A stretch of 64,000 nucleotides of DNA from Mansonella perstans. Taxonomy: Eukaryota > Nematoda > Chromadorea > Rhabditida > Onchocercidae. The stretch spans positions 669,097 through 733,096 of the forward strand of contig JBAMDO010000149.1 in assembly GCA_037074765.1 (NCBI GenBank), written 5' to 3'. The translations under genes were made by a program, and so were the position numbers. Shown here piece by piece: positions 51,261-63,031 of this stretch; position 1 is the stretch's first letter; each line of letters starts with the position of its first letter. The notes below the pieces were generated by a model. It saw nothing but the letters and a program-made list of their open reading frames with translations, did no database searches and was not told the origin of the DNA.

Positions 51261-51952
51261 TATTTTCTATGCTCTGTACACTATAAGTTCAGTATTACTT
51301 CAAACACCAAAATATTCTGTTTCGTAAAATTTATAAAACAGTTTGCATAAATCGCAAAGAAAATGAGAAGTACTGAGCGAATATTGACTGAAGCATACTC
51401 AGTTTAGAATTAATTGTAGTATTTAAGAACGCACCTTACCACAATTAAAATATCAACTTTTTTATTCCATCAGTGTTTTCTGAAATCCCGGAAATGATGC
51501 ATGGAAAATCCGACAAACACAAAAATGGAGTTTACGCTTGAATGTTTTTTCTTCTGGAAGTGAATAATTTTGTAAGACTTTTAACAAATTTATGATAACG
51601 TTCGATACAGACAGCAGTTGAAATTAATCATATTTAAGAAATGACAGAAAAAATACATCTTTTCAGAATGCAACAGACAAAAATTTCCACATAATACTAT
51701 CAAAAAATCATTTTCGAAACCACCAATCATTTTCTTGAAACCAAAAAGTGCCTGAATCCCAAAACAGAAAAAAAAAACAGAAACACTTTTTGACAATACA
51801 ATTCGAAAAACTTGGAATTAGTAAATTTTTGACTTTTCGGCATTTTCGAATTTCGCTAGGAAATTCTTCTTGCTTTCTTTATTTTCAAGTTTCCAATTAT
51901 GACTTTATATCTTGTTTTTCCTTCATCACAAAATGATTTTTTGAAAAATATA

Positions 51953-54434
51953 TCATTTTTTCCATTCGAAATCAAGCGTTTGAGCATTTTTTGAAGCAAT
52001 AATAAAGCAGTAGTGTTCAAGCAGTTGTGAAAGTAGGATCTTCTCATCCAGTAATTCCAGCTTCTCAATCCTGGAAATATGAATATAATTCTACTTGAGC
52101 ATTTCATGAATAAAATGATGTCAATTTCAGTTTTATTAAAATTATGGGAGTCTCACTAACCAAATTTACACATGGATTTAACGTGAGTGCTACTAGATGA
52201 ATGATTTATATGAGTTATATAAAAGACATAACATGCTGTGCTGAAGTTTCGCCAATGTCGTAAAATGAATGGTGTAAAAAAAGAAAATTCATAAAAAAAA
52301 AATCCAGAAACCTTTTCACTTCCGTATCCGGAATTTCTTCGCTATAAATTTCCCACATTGTTTTGACAACAACCTTCTTCCAACCACTACCAATAAAGCT
52401 AGAGAAATTTCTATTAAACAGAAAAAACTATTTACTAGATAAATAACAGTGCTCAAAAAAGTGAGAGTCCAAAAAAATATTACGGTTGTGATAAGAAATA
52501 AAAGCAAACTAACAACATAAAAACACAAATGAATAACAACTCTTTTTTGAATATATGTCATGAACTATTATGAAGTACCGTTTTTTCTGGGCATCTAAAT
52601 TTTCGCAAGCGGCAAGGCCTGGTAAAATTATACCACGTCCGTGAAGGTTTGATACCATAATTTTGCCAAATGTGTCACTTATATTCACCTGAATTTAAAA
52701 TGGAAAAGGAGAGTTCTGGAATGTTTTATTTCTTCCTAAAAAAAAGTAAAACTCGAGTATGAAGTTGTTTTCGTAATAATCGAAACTGCATTTTTCGCAG
52801 CAACAATCATAAATATGCAATATCCAGGGCGGTAATGACCAAAACTCTCATCATAAATAAGGTTCAGAATAGTATCATTGGAACTGCTGATCTACGACGA
52901 CACGAAATCTACAAATCTAAATGCAGATCGAAATTTCGAGAAAAAATAAAATGAGAAATACATACCTGCTCATAATTCAAGAAGAAAGCATCTTCGAACC
53001 ACCTGACACATGCTGACAGAAGTGCGTCACTTTCGTTTGTTCCCATATAAATCAGAACGCATTCTGCGATAAATAATGTCGGTGTTTTGTAATTCAAGTT
53101 ACAACTGTCAAGCTTCGACTTGAATTCATTTAACTGTCTCAAATCTGCACCAACCAAATGGTAGTCACCAGCATGCAGATCTGAATGTTCCACTTCCTTT
53201 GCTAAATAAACAATTTAATGAAAAGAGCTGCAGTAATGGAAGATACTAGTAACCGAATTTTTACCTGTTTATTTTCGTCATAAAAAAAAATTGTTGAATT
53301 TCTTAAGATCTGCACCATCTATTTGTATATAAACTTATATCCAGACTCAGTTTTAGGCTTAATGTATCTTAAAAATAGAAATTACTCACGCTCTTCCGAA
53401 AACATAGAAAAAAGATTTGGCGAGCCAGGTCTTCGTATCTGTCGAATCTTCTTTGCAGTGACTGAACTAAAATCCACTTCTACATACCGATGAAGCTGTT
53501 TTCCGTCTTCTTTCAACCGCCAGTACAAAGTGTCAAATCCTGCACCAAGACTAACTATTTGATGCTTTCCAGGAAAAGCCTAGAAAAAATATATCAGCGG
53601 AGATAAGGAAAGATTACAGTAAATAAATGCTGAAACAGCGACGGTATTTTGTTGCTCCAAAATTCTTTCTTTTATGTTCTCTTCTTTTTTCGATCCTAGG
53701 CCAAAGCGTAGTTTCAAAACTTCCAATTTAAAACATGCAGTTGCCTCTGCAAACAAACTGTTTTGCATTTAAAATAACTTGACCACACCTTCAAAAATGA
53801 ATCCACAACGGCTTTAACTGCGACAATCCTGGCCCAATAGCCACGTGATATTTCAGGATCGCGACGAAGATTACTTTTACTCAACATAAATCGATGGATA
53901 TATGCATCTTCGAAATAATTTAGCTGAAAGTTTCTACATCAAAATAAGCTTACGTCCCTTTAAGCAATGTCAACCAATGAACATTCACAAATGAGAAAAT
54001 CCGTGCTTCATAAAAACTTTATAAATAAAATTTTGTTTAAAGTTCCTAAGTTTCTTAACTCCATAATGTATACAGCCAAACAGTTATGTGAATTCTGACT
54101 TTATTCTAGGATTGAACGGAAATGACTCTAACGCAGAAGTATTTTCAAAATATTTCGAAAGATACATTCAAAGAATTACCATGATCCCTACAAATTTTCA
54201 GAAGACAAGCAATTTTGAAATGGGAAAGCTAATTGCTTTACCATTCCAAGAAATAATAAAGCAATGAATTTAAAAAGCAGATAGACTTACTTTACATGCT
54301 ATGTATTTGCACTCAGTAGCATCATCGTTTGTTTTCTGTACTGAGTAGTCATCTGAAATAGATGGCGTTTCTCGACGAATACCAATTCTCGTCCCCAGAT
54401 AATCACCTTCAAGCTCTGCTTCCGGCTCCATCAT
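51953..54434 (-). CDS. LCMT1: Leucine carboxyl methyltransferase 1 (PP2A methyltransferase)
   Basis: LCMT1 methylates the C-terminal leucine of the PP2A catalytic subunit, using SAM, to steer holoenzyme assembly in the cytosol. Seven exons on the minus strand: 54434-54291, 53923-53789, 53579-53390, 53201-52966, 52688-52579, 52398-52312, 52070-51953 (1,020 nt, 339 aa, in frame; human has 334). Family landmarks in order: PEISRGYWARIVAVKAVVDSFL; the SAM loop QIVSLGAGFDTLYWRLK (about residues 100-116); HRYVEVDFSSVTAKKI; HLVGADLRQL; TLFIAECVLIYM; FLNYEQVNISDTFGKIMVSNL; GWKKVVVKTMWEIY; and the C-terminal RIEKLELLDEKILLSQLLEHYC. No catalytic block is missing. The start is the first of two adjacent ATGs; the frame is open a little further upstream, so a 5' extension is possible. 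It lies about 1.2 kb downstream of PUS1 on the same strand, perhaps in one operon. Confidence 0.95.
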
Positions 54435-55626
54435 TTGAGCGACGATAGAATCCTTTTATAAATGCACATTTTTTGAAAATATTTTATATAAAAACTAAGT
54501 CGAACAATAGAAAGTAATGGAATTGGAAACATTGTGGCTGTTTTAATTCAACCAAATATGAAACTTTCAAGAAACATTCTTGCTGTATTTATTCTCCTGA
54601 TTTTTAGTGAAATAACGCTATCATTAGTGATGCAAAAGGAGTTGGTGAAGGACATTGAATGCAAACATATTTTTATTAAATGATCGACTTCTATGTTTGT
54701 GTTTTATAAGTGCCATAAGGAAGGAGCATCAAACGGATACTTCTGCCATCAAACGGCTCTTACTTGCTTCGAAATCTTAGCTTCCAATAAAATCCATAAA
54801 ATATTACTAAAATTAAAACAATCAATTTTCAAATAAGCTCAATTAAATCTCTCAATCACGGAATTGGAGATATAGCGAGGAAAATACACTCTACCTGCTA
54901 AGCTATTGAATCAATCCTACTAAGCAAAGCATGTCCTCGCAATACATCCTTTACTTATTATTTTAGAATATTAAGAGTTCTTCCTATGTTCTCCAAAATA
55001 TTCACGATATATAAGTAAGTTCTGAGCTGGCAAGCTACTAGCCAACAAACCCACCATTGCTCTGACCGACACACTTTCCTTGTCTGTTTTTCAATCCTCC
55101 ATCATTCATCTTCGCTCACTTACAAATGGCTCTATGCATCTTTGATATGTTAATGACGAGATTAAAATGAGAAAAATTTGAAACATACCTCCAACTTTTT
55201 CACTTTCTATAGAAATAGTAATAGTAACAGCAGTAATTGTCGTGAGAATCAATCGCAAGTAACATATTTGAAACTCGTCTAATTTTTCGAATGCTAACTC
55301 AGTTAAAAAGTTTTATTCGTCAACAACATCTGATCATTCAGCAATAAAAACAACAAAAAAATAAACTACTTTTTTTTTTTTATTTAGAAATGAACAATTA
55401 AATAATCGAATTTAGATGACACAAACTTATTCAATCAGTTGAAGCTAAAATATTTAGTTTAATGTTACTTTAAGTTTGTGTTATCTAAATTCTTTTTTTT
55501 TGTCCTGGAAATATTCTCAATAAAGCATTTAGCAGAGCCCTTTCGAAACAACTATTGCTTAAATGTTTTTCCTGAAGTGTCGATAAGTTCTTAGTCCATA
55601 GCTCAAAGGAAAAAAGAATAGCATTA

Positions 55627-58600
55627 TCAAGACTCTCCACATTCTAACATTCCTTTCGGAGAACCGCCCATAACGGCTACAGTGTCCGCGTGAATTCCTT
55701 CTGAATCTTTCTTCAACTGTGAATCTGAACCATTCACTGATTCTGCTACGACAACTCTTTCTTCTTTGTTTGACTGAACGAAAATCTGATTTTGCTTCTT
55801 CTTTTTCATTTCGTTTAATTCCTCATTTGCAAGCTGAAAACAAAAAGATGTACCGGGTAAAAAAGATACTTTTTAATGCATTTTATAGCTTTAATTTACG
55901 AACCTCAGCTTTTCATTAGGCAGTACTTCGCAGTTAATATGTTTTTCTTTGTAACCACTAAAGTCAAGGTTAGAATGATTTATGTCGAAAAATATTTGTT
56001 AAGACAAAGTCTTCCGCACTAAACTAATTTCCATCAAACTGCTTCATTGCTTCAGTGATTCAGTAAAGTATATAAACGAACTGACATGTGCACGATCAGA
56101 AGCTAGTCCCAATGGTGATCTTTCTCCTGATTCCCTTGTGATTCCAGGCATGGTTATATCGTGCTTTAGTAAGGTAGTTAACCATATGAACATCCTGAAA
56201 TGTTGAAATGCAAATTCTTGAAGTTAATGCAAACTCAACTGTTTCATAATCCCACACCAAAATATTTTTTAAAATTTCATGACCACACTTAAAACCTGAA
56301 AAACAATGGATCTATGCAGAATGGAATTAGAATGGCATAGATGATCCAAATACGATGTTACGATCTTATGTTACGCCACGAAATTATCAATAAATACACA
56401 AATGGTAAATTCGAATAATAATAAGCACTAACTGTAAAAGAATGTCTACTTACTATCTTGAGATAATGGCCTGATATGAAAACAATTTTCATTAAAAAAA
56501 ACCATACAAAAACTAACGAATGAGTGGCAAGCTCCTGACGGTAAATTTCCTCAATTATGTAAAGTTGTCGGAATTCACCCGCTTTTGCTTCAATATCTTC
56601 ACCCCAATTATTCAACATTTGGTGTGTTTTCTTATACCACTTATCATATTGTTCGTAGTGTACCTTGTCTAATACCAAACCCAAACCGGGTGCCTTTGGC
56701 ACATCCATCTAAACAATAATTTGATTTCATAATCAAAAAAAAAAGATGCAGCCTTTAAATTCTATGACTACTCATTTTTATTTCATTTGTATATCTAATC
56801 CATTATCAAGATCAACAAGATTTTTTGCTGTTAATTTGCATTCAGATTGTAAAGACGTACTCGCTCACTCAAAAATGTTTTTTCCACTTCAGCTTTGCCA
56901 CAAAGTCCTCTGAAAGTTGCCACTGTCATCCCTGAAATTCATACAGAAAGCTATATTCTAGAACATGCCGAAAAATCCGTGCTTGAGGGATCAAAATCTA
57001 CGAATTTTCAAAACAAAAAGTACCGATCATTTTCCGAATCTGATGCAGCATAAAGCTTTGCCCAGTGATATAGAGAGTGATAAACTCAACCATACCACCC
57101 CCGACCTTATCTTCAACAAGTTGTGTTGGACCACATTTGAAATCATGTATATATCGCATGTTGCTTCGATCTTCGTAAGTTCTAGAATTTTTTTTTTTAA
57201 CATTCACAGACTGGTGTTTCAAAAATCGATAGTTTTACAGCACCATTAAAATTCTGATTTTTAACTTCTACAACTTATCGCTGCTATATCCTGTATCCCT
57301 TGAATATTATGTTGAAATAACAATCTAAATGAGAATTTAATTCATATAAATCCCAAACAGCTAATTTTAATATTTCCTCGATCCTTATTGATGCAATCAA
57401 TATAAACCTTCCCGGATTTGTGGTAATTCCTCCATTTTTTCAACAGCATTTTTTACAGTTCAAGTATATATTTACAGGTCTTTCAAAACAAACATAATTC
57501 AATTTTGGATGTAAAATGCCACATAAAACGCTAATGTTTAGTACAATTTTTGTAGTTGAAATTATGAAAAAAGCAAAAATCAGAAACGCTTCTCACAGAA
57601 GGAATTATAGAAAAAACTAGCTTTTACTGTTACTCCCAAAATGATGATAACAATTCTCGCACAAACTTAGCTCGGATTATTTTGTTTCAATTAATAACTC
57701 AGAATTAATGCTCTTAAATAAGCTCATTTTCTATTAAGGCGATCTAGCAAACATCGCACACGGCAGTGAATACTTTTAAAATATCACATGATTTATATGA
57801 ACTTTTGTTTTAGATTATTAATCTTATTTCTAAATATTATCCCTAGGTATAGTTTTTTATCAAACTTTTAATGGAATATCCTTCGGACTTTTCTACTTGT
57901 TTCAATTAAAATACAATACTTGAGAAATTATAAAATTTATTTTTTTACTGCATAGGATAACTCAAAGATTGGAAGAACGTTTTCCACGAGCATTCAGTTT
58001 CAGCTGCTCCGTCAAATAAAACTTTATAAATCATGTGATATTTTTAAACCTCAGTTTATAAAATTACTGACAATGAAGTCTCATTATATATATTTTTTAA
58101 GTAGTCAGAATGCTTTGTGAATAAACGGAAAATTACTGAACATTACCTCAGTTCTTCTACTACAACTTTTGAAGGAATAACAAAGTTCCTAACCTGGGTG
58201 CTACAGAAAAATTCTATTCCGTTAAATCTTTTTTAAATTTTATTATTAACGATGGATTAATGAATCATTTGGCACGAATACAGTCCAAAAAGCGGATAGA
58301 TACCACCCACTTTATAATTGAAAACAAATGACACTTTTACATTTCTACTCGCAAATTCTCAACAAACCGTATTCCAACAGTGTAGGTAACTGAGAAGAGG
58401 TGTTTACTGTTGAACGGAAGATAAATACCATACTTGAAATTGCCCCATTCTTAATTCATTCCTTCCCATTCAAATCTTGCTAGATTTGAAGTGAAAAGGA
58501 ATAAAAATGACCCATGCTGATGCTCAAATTTTTTTTTTTAAACATATAATGCGATGCTGTATGGGAATTTATTCTCACTGGGAGATATGTTTTAAAAGCT

Positions 58601-61171
58601 CAAATTGGATGCATCAGATAAAAAATGGGATACTGCAACACATAGCTTTTTGCGAGTAAATTGTTATTAAAAGTAAGCGAAATCCCTTTCTAGGAACATA
58701 CTGCAAAATACCATTGCGTAGCTCCGCCTCATACACAATCCTATAGAAGAAATACAGAATATCTCGTAGGCTATTTATGTTGATTGATGAATTCAAAACT
58801 CGCCTCCCAGAAGTATAATTGAAAAAATTGTGCGTTCCTTTGTACAATGCAAGCAAATCATTCAATTCAGCAATTGACACTTCGCTCATGCGAAAAGCAC
58901 TGGTTGTCAACTAGAATTCGATATAATATTTTAAAAAAGACAAGATTTTCATAGTCGTAATTTTTTTTTACAAATTTTGTCTCAAAACTATTCGAAAGAG
59001 AAAATTAAACTTGAATGTGTGGCGTGAAAAACCTCATGAGCTTTGGCGAATGCATAAGTCGGTAAGGTATAAGAATAAGTTCGTTTATCACAATTTTTAT
59101 GAGCTTTGAAGGACCGAATTGCACGTCTGGAATATAAATTTATTTAAAACTTCTCTGAAATATCGAATAACGTTATAAACATGAATGCTATTTAAAAAAG
59201 TAATTTTTCGGTATAGCTAAACACTCCTTTAATATAATATTGTTTTACTAGACAATCAAAAAGAAAATGAAACATAGCTTACCTAACACCCAAAACCCGA
59301 ATTTCTTCAGGTAAATGCGTATTCAGTTCATCACTGGCTGTTTTTAGAAAATATTCATGGTTTTCTGGTGATAGTCTCATCGAGCACATCTAAATTTCAA
59401 AAAAAGAAAAATGAAATTGCGATAATTAGCAAAATTTATTGCCCTTACTCTTTTAAAAAAACAAATATAGGAATTGGACCTGCCGAGCTGCGGATACAGA
59501 ACGATCTGTCCTAGCCGCTCTCTGAAATGCAAAACGAACTGGACTAAGAACATCATCCTCAGAGATGTATCCACATTTAGCCATCGCTTTAAACAATTCT
59601 CCCTCAATTGTGGGAAAATCTTTTTGAACCTGTAAATAATCTTTGCTTTAGAGGCATAAGTTTAGGTAATAATCGAGATAATGGCGCATGATTTCCAATC
59701 AAAGATTCTTAACTAGCAGTTACTATAGAGCGTAATAAATCTTTGTCAGTTTCGAGATTCGAAATTAATCTTCCGTGTATCTTATCTATGTCATGGAATC
59801 GAATTTAGTTATTTATGGAAAATCAAATATGAACAGTTCACTGTACATTATGAAATATTATGAATCAATTCATACAAATGATATCCGGACTTGTTTCACT
59901 ACAAACCGAAGAAGAGAAAATCGCATTAATTTAAACTAGAAGGTTATAAAGACCGTTTTTATTCACTACATGTACAGGAAATTAACTGCAAGTTTCTGCA
60001 TTCAAGTATTTAGTTTTGGTTCTTCCTCTCGCATTTTCCAAAAACTTTTCGATTCATATAAGATTATAAGACAAATTAAATGGAATTTTAAAAAGCGGTG
60101 AGTTATTAATAACTTCTTACGTCTAAATCACAAAAAAGGAAGAGTTTTCTAATACTTATATATTTCAAGCAAATGTTATTCATTACTCACGCACTAGATC
60201 TATCTGATTTCATTGATTTTATCAAATAGTTTCAATGTGTGAGTAATGAAGAACATGTGAGCTTAGTCGATCTTCTGTAACAGTGAATTAAAATTTTTTT
60301 TTCGATTTATTTTTATAAAAAATAACTCATCAACTTTTCGATCTTTGTCAAAAACTGTAAATAAGGCTGCCAAATAATATTATTTGGGATAAATAAAACA
60401 GATATAACTAACAAAAAAAGCTTTTAAGAAGATAACCTACAATATGGCATATATATCTTACAACAAGAGTTTCAGAAAGGTATGTTTTTCAAAAACGTGG
60501 TTCATTCCATTTAAAAGAAAATTATTTGGTGCAAAGTGTTTCTGTCCTAAAAAACCGTGGATTATCAGAAAGCACAACACTCCCTATAATTATTAGGTAT
60601 ATTAAGGATAACAAAATCAAGTTAAATAAAAATTCAAATGAGTAAAAAGCAACCAAAGAAAGCAATAGCTTTCTGCCTTTACCTGCATGCCATTGAACTT
60701 CTTGCCTTGATATGCTAGCAGCAATGCATACGAATATTCTTTTTTTCTGTTCTTCCTAACCGGTTCACCTATAAATATCAGGAACGACTAATTTCTTAAA
60801 CGATTGGAAAAATTAAGTCAAGAAATTATACATTATAAATTAATATTCAAACATGTGATGCTGGAAATTACAGTTTATAAAAAGTAGTTCCAAAAATAAA
60901 AGTGTGTAATGCATATACTGTGTTTAATGCTAAAAAATCGACAATCTTAACAAAGGATACCAAAATAACCCCGAAATTTCCAGCAAGATTTAAGAAATGG
61001 ATTATCTCAGATTAAAGCAAAAGCATAGACCTTGCTGATCTATGTCAAAAATAACACTAAAATTAGGATAAAGTTAACAAATTTCGAAAACAGTACAAGA
61101 AACTAACCATTGAAATCACTAGTTGAATCAGGCACCTCGAACACATGGGCATCCACACAAATATCCTTCAT
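55627..61171 (-). CDS. PUS1: tRNA pseudouridine synthase PUS1-type
   Basis: PUS1 (TruA family) isomerises uridines in tRNA, for example at positions 27/28, and in some mRNAs, in nucleus and mitochondria. Eleven exons on the minus strand: 61171-61108, 60768-60683, 59629-59480, 59389-59283, 59126-59033, 58910-58804, 57181-57024, 56931-56861, 56708-56518, 56194-56086, 55833-55627 (1,344 nt, 447 aa, in frame). Landmarks: YALLLAYQGKKFNGMQ; the catalytic loop FQRAARTDRSVSAARQ with the nucleophile Asp at about residue 92; LPEEIRVLGVRRAIRSFKAHKNCDKRTYSYTLP; GTHNFFNYTSG; ITGQSFMLHQIRKMIG; and VDVPKAPGLGL-type MDVPKAPGLGLVL. The C-terminal exon is hydrophilic (Lys/Glu-rich). The intron after exon 6 needs a GC donor (AG before GCGAGT) to keep the frame and is 1.6 kb long. 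An acceptor-like TTCAG lies 14 bases before the ATG, a candidate trans-splice site. No N-terminal mitochondrial presequence is obvious. Confidence 0.95.
57182..58803 (-). other. 1.6-kb intron of PUS1, no feature seen
   Basis: AT-rich sequence without conserved coding segments on either strand. It starts with a GC donor. Confidence 0.6.
59630..60682 (-). other. 1.05-kb intron of PUS1, no feature seen
   Basis: AT-rich sequence without recognised coding segments. Both flanking exon ends are in phase 0. Confidence 0.6.
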
Positions 61172-61184
61172 TTGTTTTGTTTTT

Positions 61185-61187
61185 CTG
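61185..61187 (-). promoter_or_regulatory. Candidate spliced-leader acceptor of PUS1
   Basis: On the minus strand, an ATGTTCAG acceptor lies 14 bases before the PUS1 start codon, with only an A-rich leader between them. No upstream coding exon was recognised. Confidence 0.3.
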
Positions 61188-61879
61188 AACATATTTTGTA
61201 TATGACTACTAACATTTTTTAACATCAAACCTGAAAATATACATATGTGCTAATAGAGAATTCCAAAACACCATTCTAGCATGAAACAAAATCGTTTGAA
61301 TCCTTGAATTCTTTTCTTTTCTGCAATTAATGTTTCGAAAACACTAATGGAATCCTTGTAACACCCTAAGATACGACTCAGCAAAGTTTTGTTAAATAAT
61401 CCATAAAATTATAGCTTTTCAGATTCAATTCAAAAAAAATCAAAATTGATTTGAGACCCAAATTTCCTTCCCACCTCTAATTTCTTTCACACTTCGTCAC
61501 ATTTTCTACAAACGTCTGATAGCAACTTTGCGCCAAAATAGTAGTGACATACATGTTAGCGTTTTCTCATTTGAACTCGCAAAAATATCAGAAGCAAACG
61601 AATATGCATGATCCCAGTGGCTAACTTGCTCAGGAGTACTAATTATTGAAGTATGTTAGAACAAAGAGTAGTACAGAACAGAAAAAAATCAGACATAACA
61701 ATTAGTGGACACTTGGAAACAGTACCATCCTTGAAAGTATTGCCATATGAGGGAATAAACCATCAGAGCAGCTTAAACAAAATGCAAACAAGATTGTGAA
61801 AGAAATTTTTATGCGAATATTCAGAATAAATATATGGAAACAGTTTTACAACAGCAATAACATCATGTTTTCCATTGTC

Positions 61880-61901
61880 AAAAAAAAAAAAAAAAAAAAA
61901 C
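61880..61901. repeat. Poly(A) tract
   Basis: An uninterrupted run of about 20 adenines. No retroelement body or target-site duplication was recognised next to it. Confidence 0.85.
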
Positions 61902-62150
61902 CGAAGCATAATTAAAATAAAACAAATTAACTAGTGAGCAGTGTCCGTTTTAATAGTACAAAAAATGCCTTCAGGAACTAGATGAAAGAAGTAAAGTGAT
62001 ACAGAAAAGTAAAGGAAAACAACCTCTCTCCTCAAAAAATTATATGCTAAATCAGTTCTAACATGATAATTAGTGCTTTGACGGGAAATAGTATTGTTAA
62101 GATCAAAGTTTTTTTTTCTTTAATAGTTTAATTTTATATTCTTTAATGTA

Positions 62151-63031
62151 TCACCAAGCTGTACGAGTTGGTTCGCCCCAATCACGGCCATATTTTGACT
62201 GACGACCCTCATACTGATCATTATAGTACTGCAAGAATATATATATATATATACAAGAAAAGCACTGCATGCTAAGATAAGAAGTATTAAACACTAATAA
62301 CAATGTAAAGAAGATTAGTTCAGATGAATTAATGAAAATTTAATAGAAGTGTTTTTTTTTTTTTTTGCAAAATTTAATAAAACAGAAAATGTTTTAATAA
62401 AATTTTTGAAACGAATTCCATTAACAAGTTAGTCGAAACATGACGAATGATAAAATAGCACCAGTAAGAAATTTCAGGATGCTCACCTGCTGTCCACCAA
62501 CTCCACTTGCATAGGCAGCTTCTTCATCTAAAAAAAAAATAGAGCAATTTAACAAGAAAATTTCGGAACAAACATATAATGTTTTTTCGCTTCCTGAAAA
62601 AATGAAAAACGAAGACTTTTTTTTAAAATATCAGCTTGAGCTGCTGGAAGCATAAAAGATATACCAATAATTATAACTAATAGCATACTAACTCTAATTC
62701 AGGATTTTCTCAACAATGTATCAACAAACTTCTTAAAGCGAATTGCCTATGGCCATCGAAAAAAAGACAGACAGTGAGAAATAAAAAAGGATAATATCAA
62801 AAAGATAAAATTCCAGCAGTTCTTAACTGGAAGCTAAAACATTAAATTTAAGAACTGGTTTCTGTGAATAAGTGCAATCCATAACAAATGACTGGAATAT
62901 CACCTTCAGCAAAAGAACTGTACAGCGGACGTGGTGCTGCTGTTAGACGGGTAGGCGCTCCGCTTACTGTGCGGAATGTAACTGTTTTAATTGGATGAGG
63001 GATATTTGTTGCCGGGAATAATTCGATGTAT
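62151..63031 (-). CDS. C-terminal exons of an unrecognised protein (5' part not found)
   Basis: Three exons on the minus strand keep phase and end in a stop: 63031-62904, 62527-62487, 62228-62151. They encode about 82 residues: YIELFPATNIPHPIKTVTF, then RTVSGAPTRLTAAPRPLYSS, the acidic link FAEGDEEAAYASGVGGQQ, and a Tyr/Gly/Arg-rich end (YYNDQYEGRQSKYGRDWG, then EPTRTAW). The opening RYIELF-type segment resembles the last strand of quasi-RRM domains (hnRNP H/ESRP-like), and the low-complexity Gly/Tyr/Arg tail suits an RNA-binding protein, but this is weak. An exon-like stretch near 63310-63370 (SAHENAKKIMHSDG) could belong upstream, but its phase does not fit a direct join. The rest of the gene may lie beyond the window. 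Confidence 0.55.
62236..62253. repeat. (AT)n microsatellite beside a splice acceptor
   Basis: About nine AT units lie directly upstream (in transcript sense) of the last exon of the minus-strand gene, separated from it by TTCTTGCAG. Confidence 0.8.

Larger units (their letters stand above)
48490..51952. other. Intergenic region without recognised genes (3.5 kb)
   Basis: Between two convergent genes I find only AT-rich sequence, several small repeats (49008-49088, 50089-50129, 51239-51260) and chance ORFs. It should contain both 3' UTRs. Confidence 0.55.
61172..62150. other. Intergenic region (about 1 kb)
   Basis: It separates the PUS1 start from the stop of the next minus-strand gene. It contains a poly(A) run of about 20 bases near 61880 and nothing else recognisable. 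Confidence 0.5.

Noticed and set aside
52316..52561. 81-aa minus-strand ORF with many hydrophobic residues, resembling a membrane protein
   Set aside because: It overlaps a true LCMT1 exon (52398-52312) in another frame. The hydrophobic part is T-rich intron sequence.
61880..61901. Poly(A) tract as a retroposon tail
   Set aside because: No element body or target-site duplication was recognised next to it.
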